Positions 22,283 to 29,285 of a stretch of DNA of 39,382 bases are shown here, in pieces. The position numbers and the translations under genes were made by a program. The stretch is taken from positions 1 through 39,382 of IMG/VR virus record IMGVR_UViG_3300042691_020656; one strand, 5' to 3'. Numbering within the stretch: the stretch's first letter is position 1; each line of letters starts with the position of its first letter. Source of the DNA: a virus. The notes under the pieces are model-generated. The model searched no databases, was not told the DNA's origin, and saw only the letters and a program-made list of their open reading frames with translations.

Positions 22283-23306
22283 TGACTTGATAAGTCTTCT
22301 GACTTAGATGATAGTTCGCTTGATGCTATCGTCCAGAAAGTCAGAGCATGAACGAAGAATGGAAGAAGCTAGATAGGACCGCGATGTACGCTCTGTATGA
22401 ACAGATGACCGGAAAGGAGATCGCCGAGAAATTCGGTGTGACCTACGGCGCTGTTTATCATCGTCTTCGCACGATGGGGCTCCAGTCTCGTCGGCACCGT
22501 CCTGGCCCTAACCGGGTCGCCCGCACTTTCAACCCAAGGCGAGATATTCTCGCCAATCTCATCAAAAAGATGAGCATGGCTGAAATTGCGAAATACTATG
22601 GGGTTGGTGAAACTGTCGTTTTCAACCGCCTCAAGGAGTACGGCATTGAGGGACCGTCAAGGTCTGAGCGGTTGACAGGGAAGACCAAATCCCTAGGGCA
22701 CCGCATTGCGATGTCGAAGGCGCAGTCCGGTCGTATCAAGGGTGAAAAGCACCACAACTGGAAAGGTGGCATCTCCAAGTCGGCCTACAATCGTGAAGGC
22801 CGCCTTGAGTATCGCCTCTGGAAACAGATGGTGCATGAACAGTCTGGCTTTAAGTGTGTCCGCTGTGGCGTTGAGCAGGGTACTTTCTGCCAGTGCTGCG
22901 GGCAGCGCATAACGCTGCACGCTCACCACGTCAAACCGTATGCGGATCATCCTGAACTTCGTTATGATGTCAAAAACGGCATCTCTCTTTGCTCTGTCTG
23001 CCACTGGAAGGAGCACCATGGAAAACCGGGTGAATTGCTGGAAACCCCTGAGAGCCGTACAGCCACAACGAAGCCGGTAACGGCAAGCGGAAAGGCTTGA
23101 AAATGTACGGATTGGGCAATCAGCAGCCAAGCATCCAATGTAAGGCGCCTCTCGGCGCCCCAGGGTGGATGAAGGTTCAACGACTAGGCGGTGAGGAAAC
23201 GATAATCCGCCCACGAGCGCCCGGCCCGATCAAAAGGGATGATGTAGTCTGGACTTCTCCGAAAAGGGAAGATGGTCGTCGTAAACTGGCGGCCGGTAAC
23301 AAATCG
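22283..23306 (+). ncRNA. Group I self-splicing intron in the capsid gene
   Basis: 1024 bases. P1: exon 22277-22282 with 22314-22319 (U22282.G22314). P10: GATGAT (22307-22312) with the first six exon-2 bases ATCATC. Candidate P3: 22327-22332 with 23199-23204. Core: P5 hairpin 23110-23121, CAGCAGCCAAGC (23121-23132), P6 CATCC/GGATG (23132-23136/23167-23171) with P6a GGCGCC-TCTC-GGCGCC, the signature GGTTCAACGACTA (23174-23186), P7 GACTA/TAGTC (23182-23186/23245-23249), a P9-like hairpin (23254-23271) and terminal G23306. The HNH ORF fills the P1-P4 interval. These match group I consensus elements; subgroup not assigned. Confidence 0.95.
22348..23100 (+). CDS. Intron-encoded HNH homing endonuclease
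   Basis: 250 residues. Two N-terminal helix-turn-helix repeats (MTGKEIAEKFGVTYGAVYHR at 20-39; MSMAEIAKYYGVGETVVFNR at 75-94) should bind the homing site. A NUMOD-like GEKHHNWKGGISK (132-144) follows. The HNH domain has zinc ligands Cys170/Cys173 and Cys215/Cys218, a second Cys group (181-184), catalytic HAHH (191-194), Asn210 and His223/224. It would cut intronless capsid genes near the exon junction and spread the intron. Sequence is more A/T-rich than the phage genes, supporting a separate origin. No strong ribosome site is seen. Its last 50 bases lie in paired intron sequence. Confidence 0.95.
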   Translation: MNEEWKKLDRTAMYALYEQMTGKEIAEKFGVTYGAVYHRLRTMGLQSRRHRPGPNRVARTFNPRRDILANLIKKMSMAEIAKYYGVGETVVFNRLKEYGIEGPSRSERLTGKTKSLGHRIAMSKAQSGRIKGEKHHNWKGGISKSAYNREGRLEYRLWKQMVHEQSGFKCVRCGVEQGTFCQCCGQRITLHAHHVKPYADHPELRYDVKNGISLCSVCHWKEHHGKPGELLETPESRTATTKPVTASGKA

Positions 23307-24221
23307 ATCATCTACAACATCTCCCCGGAAGACACGCCCTTCATGTCGTCTATCGGCCGCGAGAACGTCTCCAACACCTACTTCGAGTGGCAGACCGACG
23401 CCCTGGCGGCGGCCTCGACCTCGAATGCCGTGATCGAAGGCGACGAGGCGACCCTCGGCGCGCGCGCCGCGACCAACCGCGTCGGCAACTACACGCAGAT
23501 CAGCCGCAAGGTTGTCGGCGTCTCGGGCACCGTGGAGGCCGTGGACAAGGCCGGCATGAAGTCCTACCTCGCCTACGAGATGGCGAAGGCTTCCTCCGAG
23601 CTGAAGCGCGACATGGAGGCGATCGTCCTCTACAACGGCGTCGCGGCCACCGGCTCCTCGACCGTGGCCCGCACGACCGCGGGCCTCCCGACGTGGCTGA
23701 AGTACAACTACAACCGCGCGGGCGCCGGCACCTCCCTGCCGGACTACAGCTCGACGGACGACGGCTACCCGGACACGGCCTGGGGCTCCTCGACCGCTCG
23801 CACCTTCTCGGAGACGATCCTCAAGGACGTGATCCAGCAGGTGTGGGCCGCCGGCGGCGACCCGAAGCTCTGCATGATGGGCCCCCACAACAAGGGTGTC
23901 GCCTCGACCTTCACCGGCATCGCGCAGCACCGCATCAACCAGACGAACTCGGGCGCGGGCCCGCTCACCGTGATCTCCACGGTGGACGTGTACCAGTCCG
24001 ACTTCGGCAAGGTGTCCTTCGTGGCGAACCGCTTCCAGCCCGAGCAGTACGCCTTCGTCGTGGACCCGCAGTACGCCTCGATGGGCTACCTGCGGAACTT
24101 CCGCACGGAGGAGCTCGCGAAGAGCGGCGACAGCACGAAGAAGATGATCATCGTGGAGTACGGCCTCAAGGTGAAGAGCCCGCGCGCCCACGGTATCGCG
24201 ACCGACCTCGAAACGTCGTAA
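23307..24221 (+). CDS. Major capsid protein, exon 2
   Basis: 304 codons plus stop, beginning IIYNISPEDTPFMSSIGREN and continuing with QISRKVVGVSGTVEAVDKAG, DMEAIVLYNGVAA, LCMMGPHNKG and FVANRFQPEQYAFVVDPQYAS, a DUF5309/SU10-type HK97-fold capsid protein. With exon 1 the product has 327 residues, normal for the family. The frame is also open through intron 23097-23306, so a naive call would start at 23097 or 23103 with about 70 residues of intron-derived sequence. That extension has no family match and no ribosome site. Codon bias is strongly GC and typical of a highly expressed gene. Confidence 0.95.
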   Translation: MIYNISPEDTPFMSSIGRENVSNTYFEWQTDALAAASTSNAVIEGDEATLGARAATNRVGNYTQISRKVVGVSGTVEAVDKAGMKSYLAYEMAKASSELKRDMEAIVLYNGVAATGSSTVARTTAGLPTWLKYNYNRAGAGTSLPDYSSTDDGYPDTAWGSSTARTFSETILKDVIQQVWAAGGDPKLCMMGPHNKGVASTFTGIAQHRINQTNSGAGPLTVISTVDVYQSDFGKVSFVANRFQPEQYAFVVDPQYASMGYLRNFRTEELAKSGDSTKKMIIVEYGLKVKSPRAHGIATDLETS

Positions 24222-24229
24222 CGACAACA

Positions 24230-24253
24230 GGGTGGGGGAGCGATCCCCCACCC
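24230..24253 (+). terminator. Strong hairpin after capsid gene
   Basis: A perfect 10-bp stem, GGGTGGGGGA (24230-24239) with TCCCCCACCC (24244-24253), closed by a GCGA (GNRA-type) loop, eight bases after the capsid TAA. No T tract follows, so it may stabilise capsid mRNA or partly attenuate downstream transcription rather than end it. Confidence 0.65.
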
Positions 24254-24271
24254 GCCTACCGTGCCTCTAAC

Positions 24272-24288
24272 AGCGTCGTGACGACGCT
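24272..24288 (+). promoter_or_regulatory. Hairpin after capsid, twin of 21166 hairpin
   Basis: AGCGTCGTGACGACGCT: 7-bp stem, TGA loop. The core CGTCGTGACGACG (24274-24286) is identical to that at 21167-21179, and a shorter relative (GTCGTAACGAC, 24215-24225) covers the capsid stop codon. It lies 20 bases before the next ATG. Confidence 0.6.
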
Positions 24289-24307
24289 CTAGTCCGCAAG
24301 GAAAAGC

Positions 24308-24610
24308 ATGAAGAAGGTTCTCTCGCACGATCCCGTCACTGGCATCACCCGGTTCTTCCACTGGGATGACAGCCGGGACGAGTTCCTGATCCAGACGCGG
24401 CAGGAGACGACGCCGATCGTCGAGGCGAACAAGCTCGCCTACAACGACGCCCCTGATCGCTGGGGCGACATGACCCGCATCGCCTCGATCCCGACCTCGG
24501 TCTATTTCGACCTCAAGAAGAAGGGCATCGTGGACGACCCGAAGGCCTTCAAGAGGTGGCTCGCCGATCCCGACAACCGCTTCTTCCGCACGCGGGGAGG
24601 GAACCTCTGA
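24308..24610 (+). CDS. Conserved-type podovirus protein after capsid
   Basis: 100 residues starting MKKVLSHDPVTGITRFFHWD, with an ANKLAYNDAPDRWGDMTRIASIPTSVYFDL middle and a PKAFKRWLADPDNRFFRTR end. This kind of protein (start, then Phe/His/Trp-rich motif, ending in LxDPDNxxFRT) commonly follows capsid genes of DUF5309-type podoviruses. Its function is unknown; decoration or head completion is possible. The AAGGAAA ribosome site lies before the ATG and its stop overlaps the next start (TGATG). Confidence 0.75.
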   Translation: MKKVLSHDPVTGITRFFHWDDSRDEFLIQTRQETTPIVEANKLAYNDAPDRWGDMTRIASIPTSVYFDLKKKGIVDDPKAFKRWLADPDNRFFRTRGGNL

Positions 24611-25272
24611 TGCGCCTCGCGATCTGCCTCCCCTGCCGCGATCACGTCAACACCGGCTTCGCCTACGACCTCGCCCGGCTGACCGCCTACTGGTCGGCGC
24701 GGCATGTCCCGAACGGCGGCGCGCTGCACCTCTTCACCTCCGCCGGGACGCTCATTGCGGACCAGCGCGAGAACCTCGTCAAGGAGGCCCTGCAGGTCAA
24801 GGCCGACTGGATCCTCTTCCTCGACACCGACATGCGCTTCCCGAAAGACGTGTTCGACCGCCTCGCGGCGCACGACAAGCCGATTGTGGCGGCCAACTAC
24901 TCGACGCGCGGCCTGCCCGCGAAGCCCGTCGCCTTCAAGAACGCGCTCTGCAACGAGTATGTCTACACCGTCGCCGACAGTCACGGCCTCGAAGAGGTCT
25001 ACGCGGTCGGCATGGGCGTGATGCTGATCAAGGCGGAGGTCTTCCTCAAGACGCCGATGCCCTGGTTCCAGATCGGTTACGCGAGCGGCACCGGCAATTT
25101 CTTCGGCGAGGACATCCACTTCTGCCACAAGGCGGCGAAGCACGGTTACAAGACGCTGATTGATCACGACCTCTCGAGGATCGTGAAGCACATCGGCACG
25201 TTCGAATACACGCTCGACCATGCGGAGGCGTGCCGCGAGGACGTTGAGGCGGAGAAGCGAAATGCCGCTTAG
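24610..25272 (+). CDS. GT2-like glycosyltransferase in head gene cluster
   Basis: 220 residues. GT-A-like features: LAICLPCRDHVNTGFA at the start, RENLVKEALQVKADWILFLDTDMRFP with the DxD (Asp-Thr-Asp), MGVMLIKAEVF, and GEDIHFCHKAAKHGYKTLID, the typical acceptor-side ED motif. It should transfer a sugar, using a divalent metal. Its place between capsid and adaptor genes, with ATG overlapping the upstream stop and its own end overlapping the next gene by 11 bases, indicates late expression, so the acceptor may be a virion protein. I start at ATG 24610; the frame to 24556 extends into the neighbour. Confidence 0.82.
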   Translation: MRLAICLPCRDHVNTGFAYDLARLTAYWSARHVPNGGALHLFTSAGTLIADQRENLVKEALQVKADWILFLDTDMRFPKDVFDRLAAHDKPIVAANYSTRGLPAKPVAFKNALCNEYVYTVADSHGLEEVYAVGMGVMLIKAEVFLKTPMPWFQIGYASGTGNFFGEDIHFCHKAAKHGYKTLIDHDLSRIVKHIGTFEYTLDHAEACREDVEAEKRNAA

Positions 25273-25885
25273 CACTTACGCAGAGCTCCAAACCTCAATT
25301 GCCAACTGGCTGAACCGGGAAGACCTGACCAGCCAGATCCCCGATTTCATCACGCTGGCCGAAGCGCGCTTCAACCGCGAGCTTCGCGTCAACGCGATGG
25401 TGCAGCGCGACACGACCATCGCCACCACCGCCTATGTGGAGTTGCCCGACGACTGGCTGCAGCACATCTCGGTAATGATCACCGATCCGACGAACAGCTA
25501 CAGCGCGCTGACCTACATCCCGGTCGAGGAATACTACGACCTGCGGAATGACGGCATGACCGGGCAGACCCGCTACTACACCATCATCGACGACAACATC
25601 GCGCTGCTGCCCGAGCCCTCGGGCAACATCACGCTGGAGATCGTCTACTACGGGAAGGTGCCCGCGCTGTCGGAGAGCAACACGTCGAACTGGCTGCTGA
25701 CCCGCTCGCCCGACCTTTACCTTCACGCCTCGCTGATCCAGGCCGAGGCCTACCTCCAGAACGACGAGCGCATCCCGCTGTGGGCGGCCTCGGTCGAGAA
25801 GACCATCGCAGACATGACCCTCGAGAGCGAGCGCGCGAAGCGGCCCTCGGGGGCTCTTGCCGCCCGCAAACGCACATTCGGATGA
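25262..25885 (+). CDS. Head-tail adaptor-like protein
   Basis: 207 residues starting MPLSTYAELQTSIANWLNRE, with DFITLAEARFNRELRVNAM and YVELPDDWLQHISVMI, then beta-rich YYTIIDDNIALLPEPSGNITLEIVYYG and a helical C-terminus. This is the plan of phage adaptor (gp4/gp6-like) proteins that bind beneath the portal and join it to the nozzle in podoviruses. Start ATG at 25262 lies inside the glycosyltransferase end. Confidence 0.75.
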   Translation: MPLSTYAELQTSIANWLNREDLTSQIPDFITLAEARFNRELRVNAMVQRDTTIATTAYVELPDDWLQHISVMITDPTNSYSALTYIPVEEYYDLRNDGMTGQTRYYTIIDDNIALLPEPSGNITLEIVYYGKVPALSESNTSNWLLTRSPDLYLHASLIQAEAYLQNDERIPLWAASVEKTIADMTLESERAKRPSGALAARKRTFG

Positions 25886-25894
25886 GGTGACACT

Positions 25895-26302
25895 ATGGCC
25901 GTGCAGCTTTCAACGACAGTCCGCAACGCCCGGCTCGACGCCATCGAGACGGCGATCGGCACCTCCGCGGTGCTCAAGATCCGCACCGGGGCGGCTCCCG
26001 CCAACTGCGCCACGGCCGACAGCGGCACGGTGCTGGCGACGCTCAGCCTGCCCTCCGACTGGATGGCGGCGGCCTCGTCTGGCTCCAAGGCGAAGAGCGG
26101 CACCTGGGAAGACCTCACGGCCGACAACACCGGCACGGCGGCCCACTGGCGGCTCTACGCCTCGGACGGCACGACCTGCCACGCGCAGGGCACGGTGACG
26201 GCGACCGGCAACGGTGGCGACATGACCCTCGACAATACCTCGATCTCGGCGGGGCAGGCGGTCACGGTGACCGGCTTCACGCTGACGGACGGCAACGCCT
26301 GA
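25895..26302 (+). CDS. Phage structural-type protein, beta-rich
   Basis: 135 residues: MAVQLSTTVRNARLDAIETA, then a Cys-containing beta-sandwich (LKIRTGAAPANCA, TVLATLSLP, WRLYASDGTTCHAQGTV, ISAGQAVTVTGFTLTDGNA). This sequence type is widespread in phages of alpha- and betaproteobacteria in the tail/fibre region; function not established. Its two cysteines could form a disulfide. Thr/Ala-rich composition fits a virion protein. Confidence 0.72.
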   Translation: MAVQLSTTVRNARLDAIETAIGTSAVLKIRTGAAPANCATADSGTVLATLSLPSDWMAAASSGSKAKSGTWEDLTADNTGTAAHWRLYASDGTTCHAQGTVTATGNGGDMTLDNTSISAGQAVTVTGFTLTDGNA

Positions 26303-26303
26303 C

Positions 26304-26987
26304 ATGCCCAGCGGCAGCCTCGCCATAACCCTCGACAACCTGACGACCCTCAAGGGGTTCGGCAGCGGGGCCTATGGCGCGGGTGTCTACGGCTACGGGG
26401 CGGCGGAAGCCACGGGGCGGGTAGATACACGCGCCGCCGTCACGGTCACACTGGACAGCCTCACGGCCTCAGCTGCGGGCACAGTGTTGGTGAGCGGACA
26501 GCTGTCCAGCACGCTGGCTGCCTTGGCGCTCGCGGCACCCGGCACCGTGCTGGTGGCTGGCGATCTCGCCGCCACGCTGGCGTCCCTTGGTGTGTCAGCC
26601 AGCGGCAAGGTCGCGGTCGCGGGGGAGCTCGCCGCGACGCTAGACAATGCCACGCTTGTGGCTGACGGCATCGTCTCGACCAGCGCGCAGCTTGCGGTCA
26701 CGCTGGACGATGCCACGCTTGCCGCAGACGGCATCGTCTCCACCAAGGGCGAGGTCGCGGTGCTGCTGGGTGATGCGCTGCTCGCAGCTGACGGCACGGT
26801 CCTGATCAGCGGCAGCCTCGCCGCCAGCCTCGCGGATCTGGGCCTCGCCTCGGGCGGCATCGTGCGCGGCTGGGTGCCTTCCAATTTTCCTGAAAGTGAT
26901 GTATGGTCGCCTCTGGCAGCCGGAACCCCATCGTGGGCTCCCGCCGGGGCAACCGCATCAACCTGGACCCCACTTGTCCCTCAATGA
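26304..26987 (+). CDS. Repeat protein of seven 21-residue units
   Basis: 227 residues. Residues 38-184 are seven consecutive units of exactly 21 residues, each starting Gly-x-Val and following the pattern Gly-x-Val-3x-Gly/Ala-x-Leu/Val-Ala-x-Thr/Leu-Leu, then Ala-rich. A Gly/Tyr-rich N-terminus precedes and a Trp/Pro-rich tail (WTPLVPQ) follows. Equal-length units with alternating hydrophobics suggest a beta-solenoid or stacked beta fold. ATG lies one base after the preceding stop. It lies among tail genes and may extend a fibre, but no family is recognised. Confidence 0.7.
   Translation: MPSGSLAITLDNLTTLKGFGSGAYGAGVYGYGAAEATGRVDTRAAVTVTLDSLTASAAGTVLVSGQLSSTLAALALAAPGTVLVAGDLAATLASLGVSASGKVAVAGELAATLDNATLVADGIVSTSAQLAVTLDDATLAADGIVSTKGEVAVLLGDALLAADGTVLISGSLAASLADLGLASGGIVRGWVPSNFPESDVWSPLAAGTPSWAPAGATASTWTPLVPQ
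26415..26855 (+). repeat. Seven 63-bp coding repeats
   Basis: Seven in-frame units of 63 bp (21 codons) with diverged sequence. Units 4 and 5 are the most alike (both begin GGCATCGTCTC and contain GATGCCACGCTTG-like or GATGCGCTGCT). The divergence shows an old expansion under selection for length. Confidence 0.75.
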
Positions 26988-27002
26988 TGATGCGGTGAAG
27001 AA

Positions 27003-28043
27003 ATGCCCGATACCAATACGACAAATCTGAGCCTGGTGAAGCCCGAGGTCGGCGCGTCCAACGACACCTGGGGCACCAAGATCAACGAGAACCTCGACGA
27101 CATCGACGCCCTCTTCGACACCGGCCCCTACCTCAAGGTGGCGAAGGGCGGCACGGGTGCGGGCACGGCTGGCGATGCCCGCACGGCTCTCAGTGCGGCC
27201 GCATCGGGCGCGAACACCGACATCACCTCGGTCTACCTGAACAACACCGGCCTGAAGGTGAAGGACACCAACGCGAGCCACGGGCTGATCATCGCGCCCG
27301 GCTCCGATCTGTCCGCCGACCGCACGCTGACCGTCACGACGGGTGACGCGGCGCGGACGTTGACGATCAGCGGCAATGCCACCGTCTCGCAGGACTATTC
27401 GACGAGCGGCAATCCGCAGTTCGCCACCATCGAGGTTGGCGCGGCGACGGACACCACCGTGTCGCGCGCTTCAGCCGGGCGTATTGCAGTCGAGGGCGCG
27501 ACCGTTGCCCACCAGTCTGATTTCATCGGCCAGCAGACGATCTGGGTTCCGGCGGGCGCGATGGTTGCCCGCACGACCAACGGCTCGGCATCCGGCAGCG
27601 TTGAGACATCCACCAACAAGGTGATGCTGAAGACGCTGGACTTCGACACCACGACGCAAGAGTTCGCCCAGTTCGCCATCCAGATGCCCAAGGGCTGGAA
27701 CGAGAGCACGCTGATCTGCCAGTTCGTGTGGAGCCACCCCGCCACCACCACCAACTTCGGCGTCGTGTGGGCCATCGAGGCGGTGGCATTCGCCAACGAC
27801 GATGCGGCGGACACCGCATTCGGCACGGCGGTTCAGGTGGCAGACACGGGCGGCACGACCAACGACATCTACATCAGCGACGAGACTGGGGCACTGACCG
27901 TGGCGGGCTCTCCCGGCGCGGAGGAGTGGGTGGTGTTCCAGGTGAAGCGCGTGCCCTCAGACGGCTCTGACACGATGGCTGTGGATGCGCGCCTGCATGG
28001 CGTCAAGATCCACTACACCATCGACGCGGCGAAGGACGACTGA
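27003..28043 (+). CDS. Tail fibre-like protein
   Basis: 346 residues. The N-terminus, [20 protein letters not shown] then [13 protein letters not shown], is the virion-attachment motif common at the start of tail fibres and spikes. [17 protein letters not shown] is a fibre repeat motif, and Ser/Thr/Gly-rich beta segments follow. The C-terminal 160 residues ([15 protein letters not shown]..., [21 protein letters not shown]) form a compact beta domain found in other phage tail proteins. It is the likely receptor-binding or structural fibre. Confidence 0.8.
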   Translation: MPDTNTTNLSLVKPEVGASNDTWGTKINENLDDIDALFDTGPYLKVAKGGTGAGTAGDARTALSAAASGANTDITSVYLNNTGLKVKDTNASHGLIIAPGSDLSADRTLTVTTGDAARTLTISGNATVSQDYSTSGNPQFATIEVGAATDTTVSRASAGRIAVEGATVAHQSDFIGQQTIWVPAGAMVARTTNGSASGSVETSTNKVMLKTLDFDTTTQEFAQFAIQMPKGWNESTLICQFVWSHPATTTNFGVVWAIEAVAFANDDAADTAFGTAVQVADTGGTTNDIYISDETGALTVAGSPGAEEWVVFQVKRVPSDGSDTMAVDARLHGVKIHYTIDAAKDD

Positions 28044-28046
28044 TCC

Positions 28047-28793
28047 ATGCTGCATGTAAATCAGTTGATCGGTTTCGGAGCATCAGGGCGGGCCAGAAGG
28101 CCACTGGAGTTTGTTGGCGGCGCGATCAGCGCAAAAGCTGGAGCAACTTCCGGCAATTCGACAGTGGCGCTTGATAGTGGTCTCACCGGGGGTGTTTCTT
28201 CTGCGGCGGAGGCCGAAGATCTGGTGATTGCGGTTTTTTCATCCGGTTCGACCGCCGACAGGACACTGTCCATCACGGATGGAACAGATGATTACACGCT
28301 GATCGGGAGCGAACTTTACGCGAATGATAGCGTGGACGTGAACCTGCGAGTTGCTTACAAGTTTGTCTCCGGGGATACAGCAGTCACCTTCGGCCCGACA
28401 GGCAATGCGGACGACGGAGGTGTCACTGCGGTATATGTTTTCAGGGGGGTTGATCAAGGCACCCCGCTGGATGTTACACCCACAACGGCGACCGGGACAG
28501 ACACCGTCCTTGCGAACCCTCCAGCCATCACTCCAGTGACGCCGGGTGCGTTTATCGTGTGCGTCGGGGCTGGTGCGTCACTCGCAACCGGCTCGACGAC
28601 TTTTGCATCAAGTGATCTGACAGGCTTCCGAACGATCTACTCCAGTGACTTGAATGATAACTACCTCGGTATCGGGCACAAGAACAACTGGGTGAGCGGT
28701 GCATTCAATGCCGCCGCTTTCACGTTGGCTACAGGGTCTGATAGCTCTGGAGGATCTTGGGCGGCTCTGACGTTTTCACTCAGGCCGGAATAG
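28047..28793 (+). CDS. Beta-sandwich tail-associated protein
   Basis: 248 residues, Ser/Thr/Gly/Val-rich with short alternating strands (LVIAVFSSGSTADRTLSITD, YTLIGSELYAND, VYVFRGVDQGTPLD, AFIVCVGAGA, AALTFSLRPE), as in carbohydrate-binding or tail-tip domains. Base composition is visibly more A/T-rich than its neighbours, which suggests recent acquisition, common for host-range genes. Four bases after the fibre gene stop. Exact function unknown; receptor binding is plausible. Confidence 0.68.
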   Translation: MLHVNQLIGFGASGRARRPLEFVGGAISAKAGATSGNSTVALDSGLTGGVSSAAEAEDLVIAVFSSGSTADRTLSITDGTDDYTLIGSELYANDSVDVNLRVAYKFVSGDTAVTFGPTGNADDGGVTAVYVFRGVDQGTPLDVTPTTATGTDTVLANPPAITPVTPGAFIVCVGAGASLATGSTTFASSDLTGFRTIYSSDLNDNYLGIGHKNNWVSGAFNAAAFTLATGSDSSGGSWAALTFSLRPE

Positions 28794-28802
28794 GAGTTTC
28801 AA

Positions 28803-29276
28803 ATGACCGAGTTCGCGCTTCTCATAAGTGGCACCTTTAAAGAGTTCCGGCGCTATGATCAGCAGCCGGAAGACATTCCGCACAAGGGTGTGACGTGGCA
28901 CACAGTCCTTCGGGAATATGGCGTGCCGTTCGAGGGCCTCGAGAACAACATCTGGGTGGTCCGCACCGTTGACCCCGCGACACTTCCACCCCCAGTGCCT
29001 TCTTCCATCACCCGCCGCCAATGCGCCTTGCAGCTTCTCGTTATGCAGATGATTACATCAGACGAAGCCCTCGCCATGACCAAGGACGGCACGCCGCCCG
29101 CCGCCGTGTCGGCGGTCTTCGCGCAGATGCCAGCCGATCAGGCCCTTCTGGCGCAGATCGACTTTGCGGCTATCGCCTATTACCGCGACAACCCGCTCAT
29201 CACAACGATGATGCAGGCTAGCGGCATGACAGCCGAGCAGATCGACCAGTTCTTCATCGCCGCAGCCCAGCTCTAG
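28803..29276 (+). CDS. Tail fibre-region hypothetical protein
   Basis: 157 residues. The N-terminus reads FALLISGTFKEFRRYDQQPE then IPHKGVTWHTVLREYG, the C-terminus is helical (SSITRRQCALQLLVMQMITS, MTAEQIDQFFIAAAQL). Short proteins with a folded N-domain, a VDPATL hinge and helical end behind fibre genes often act as fibre assembly or attachment factors, a position-based inference. AGGAG lies before the ATG. Confidence 0.65.
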   Translation: MTEFALLISGTFKEFRRYDQQPEDIPHKGVTWHTVLREYGVPFEGLENNIWVVRTVDPATLPPPVPSSITRRQCALQLLVMQMITSDEALAMTKDGTPPAAVSAVFAQMPADQALLAQIDFAAIAYYRDNPLITTMMQASGMTAEQIDQFFIAAAQL

Positions 29277-29285
29277 AGGACGCGC

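Noticed and set aside
22214-24221. Capsid gene as a pseudogene or assembly error
   Set aside because: The insert has P1, P10, P6, P7 and terminal G of a group I intron and an intact HNH ORF; splicing restores the family sequence exactly.
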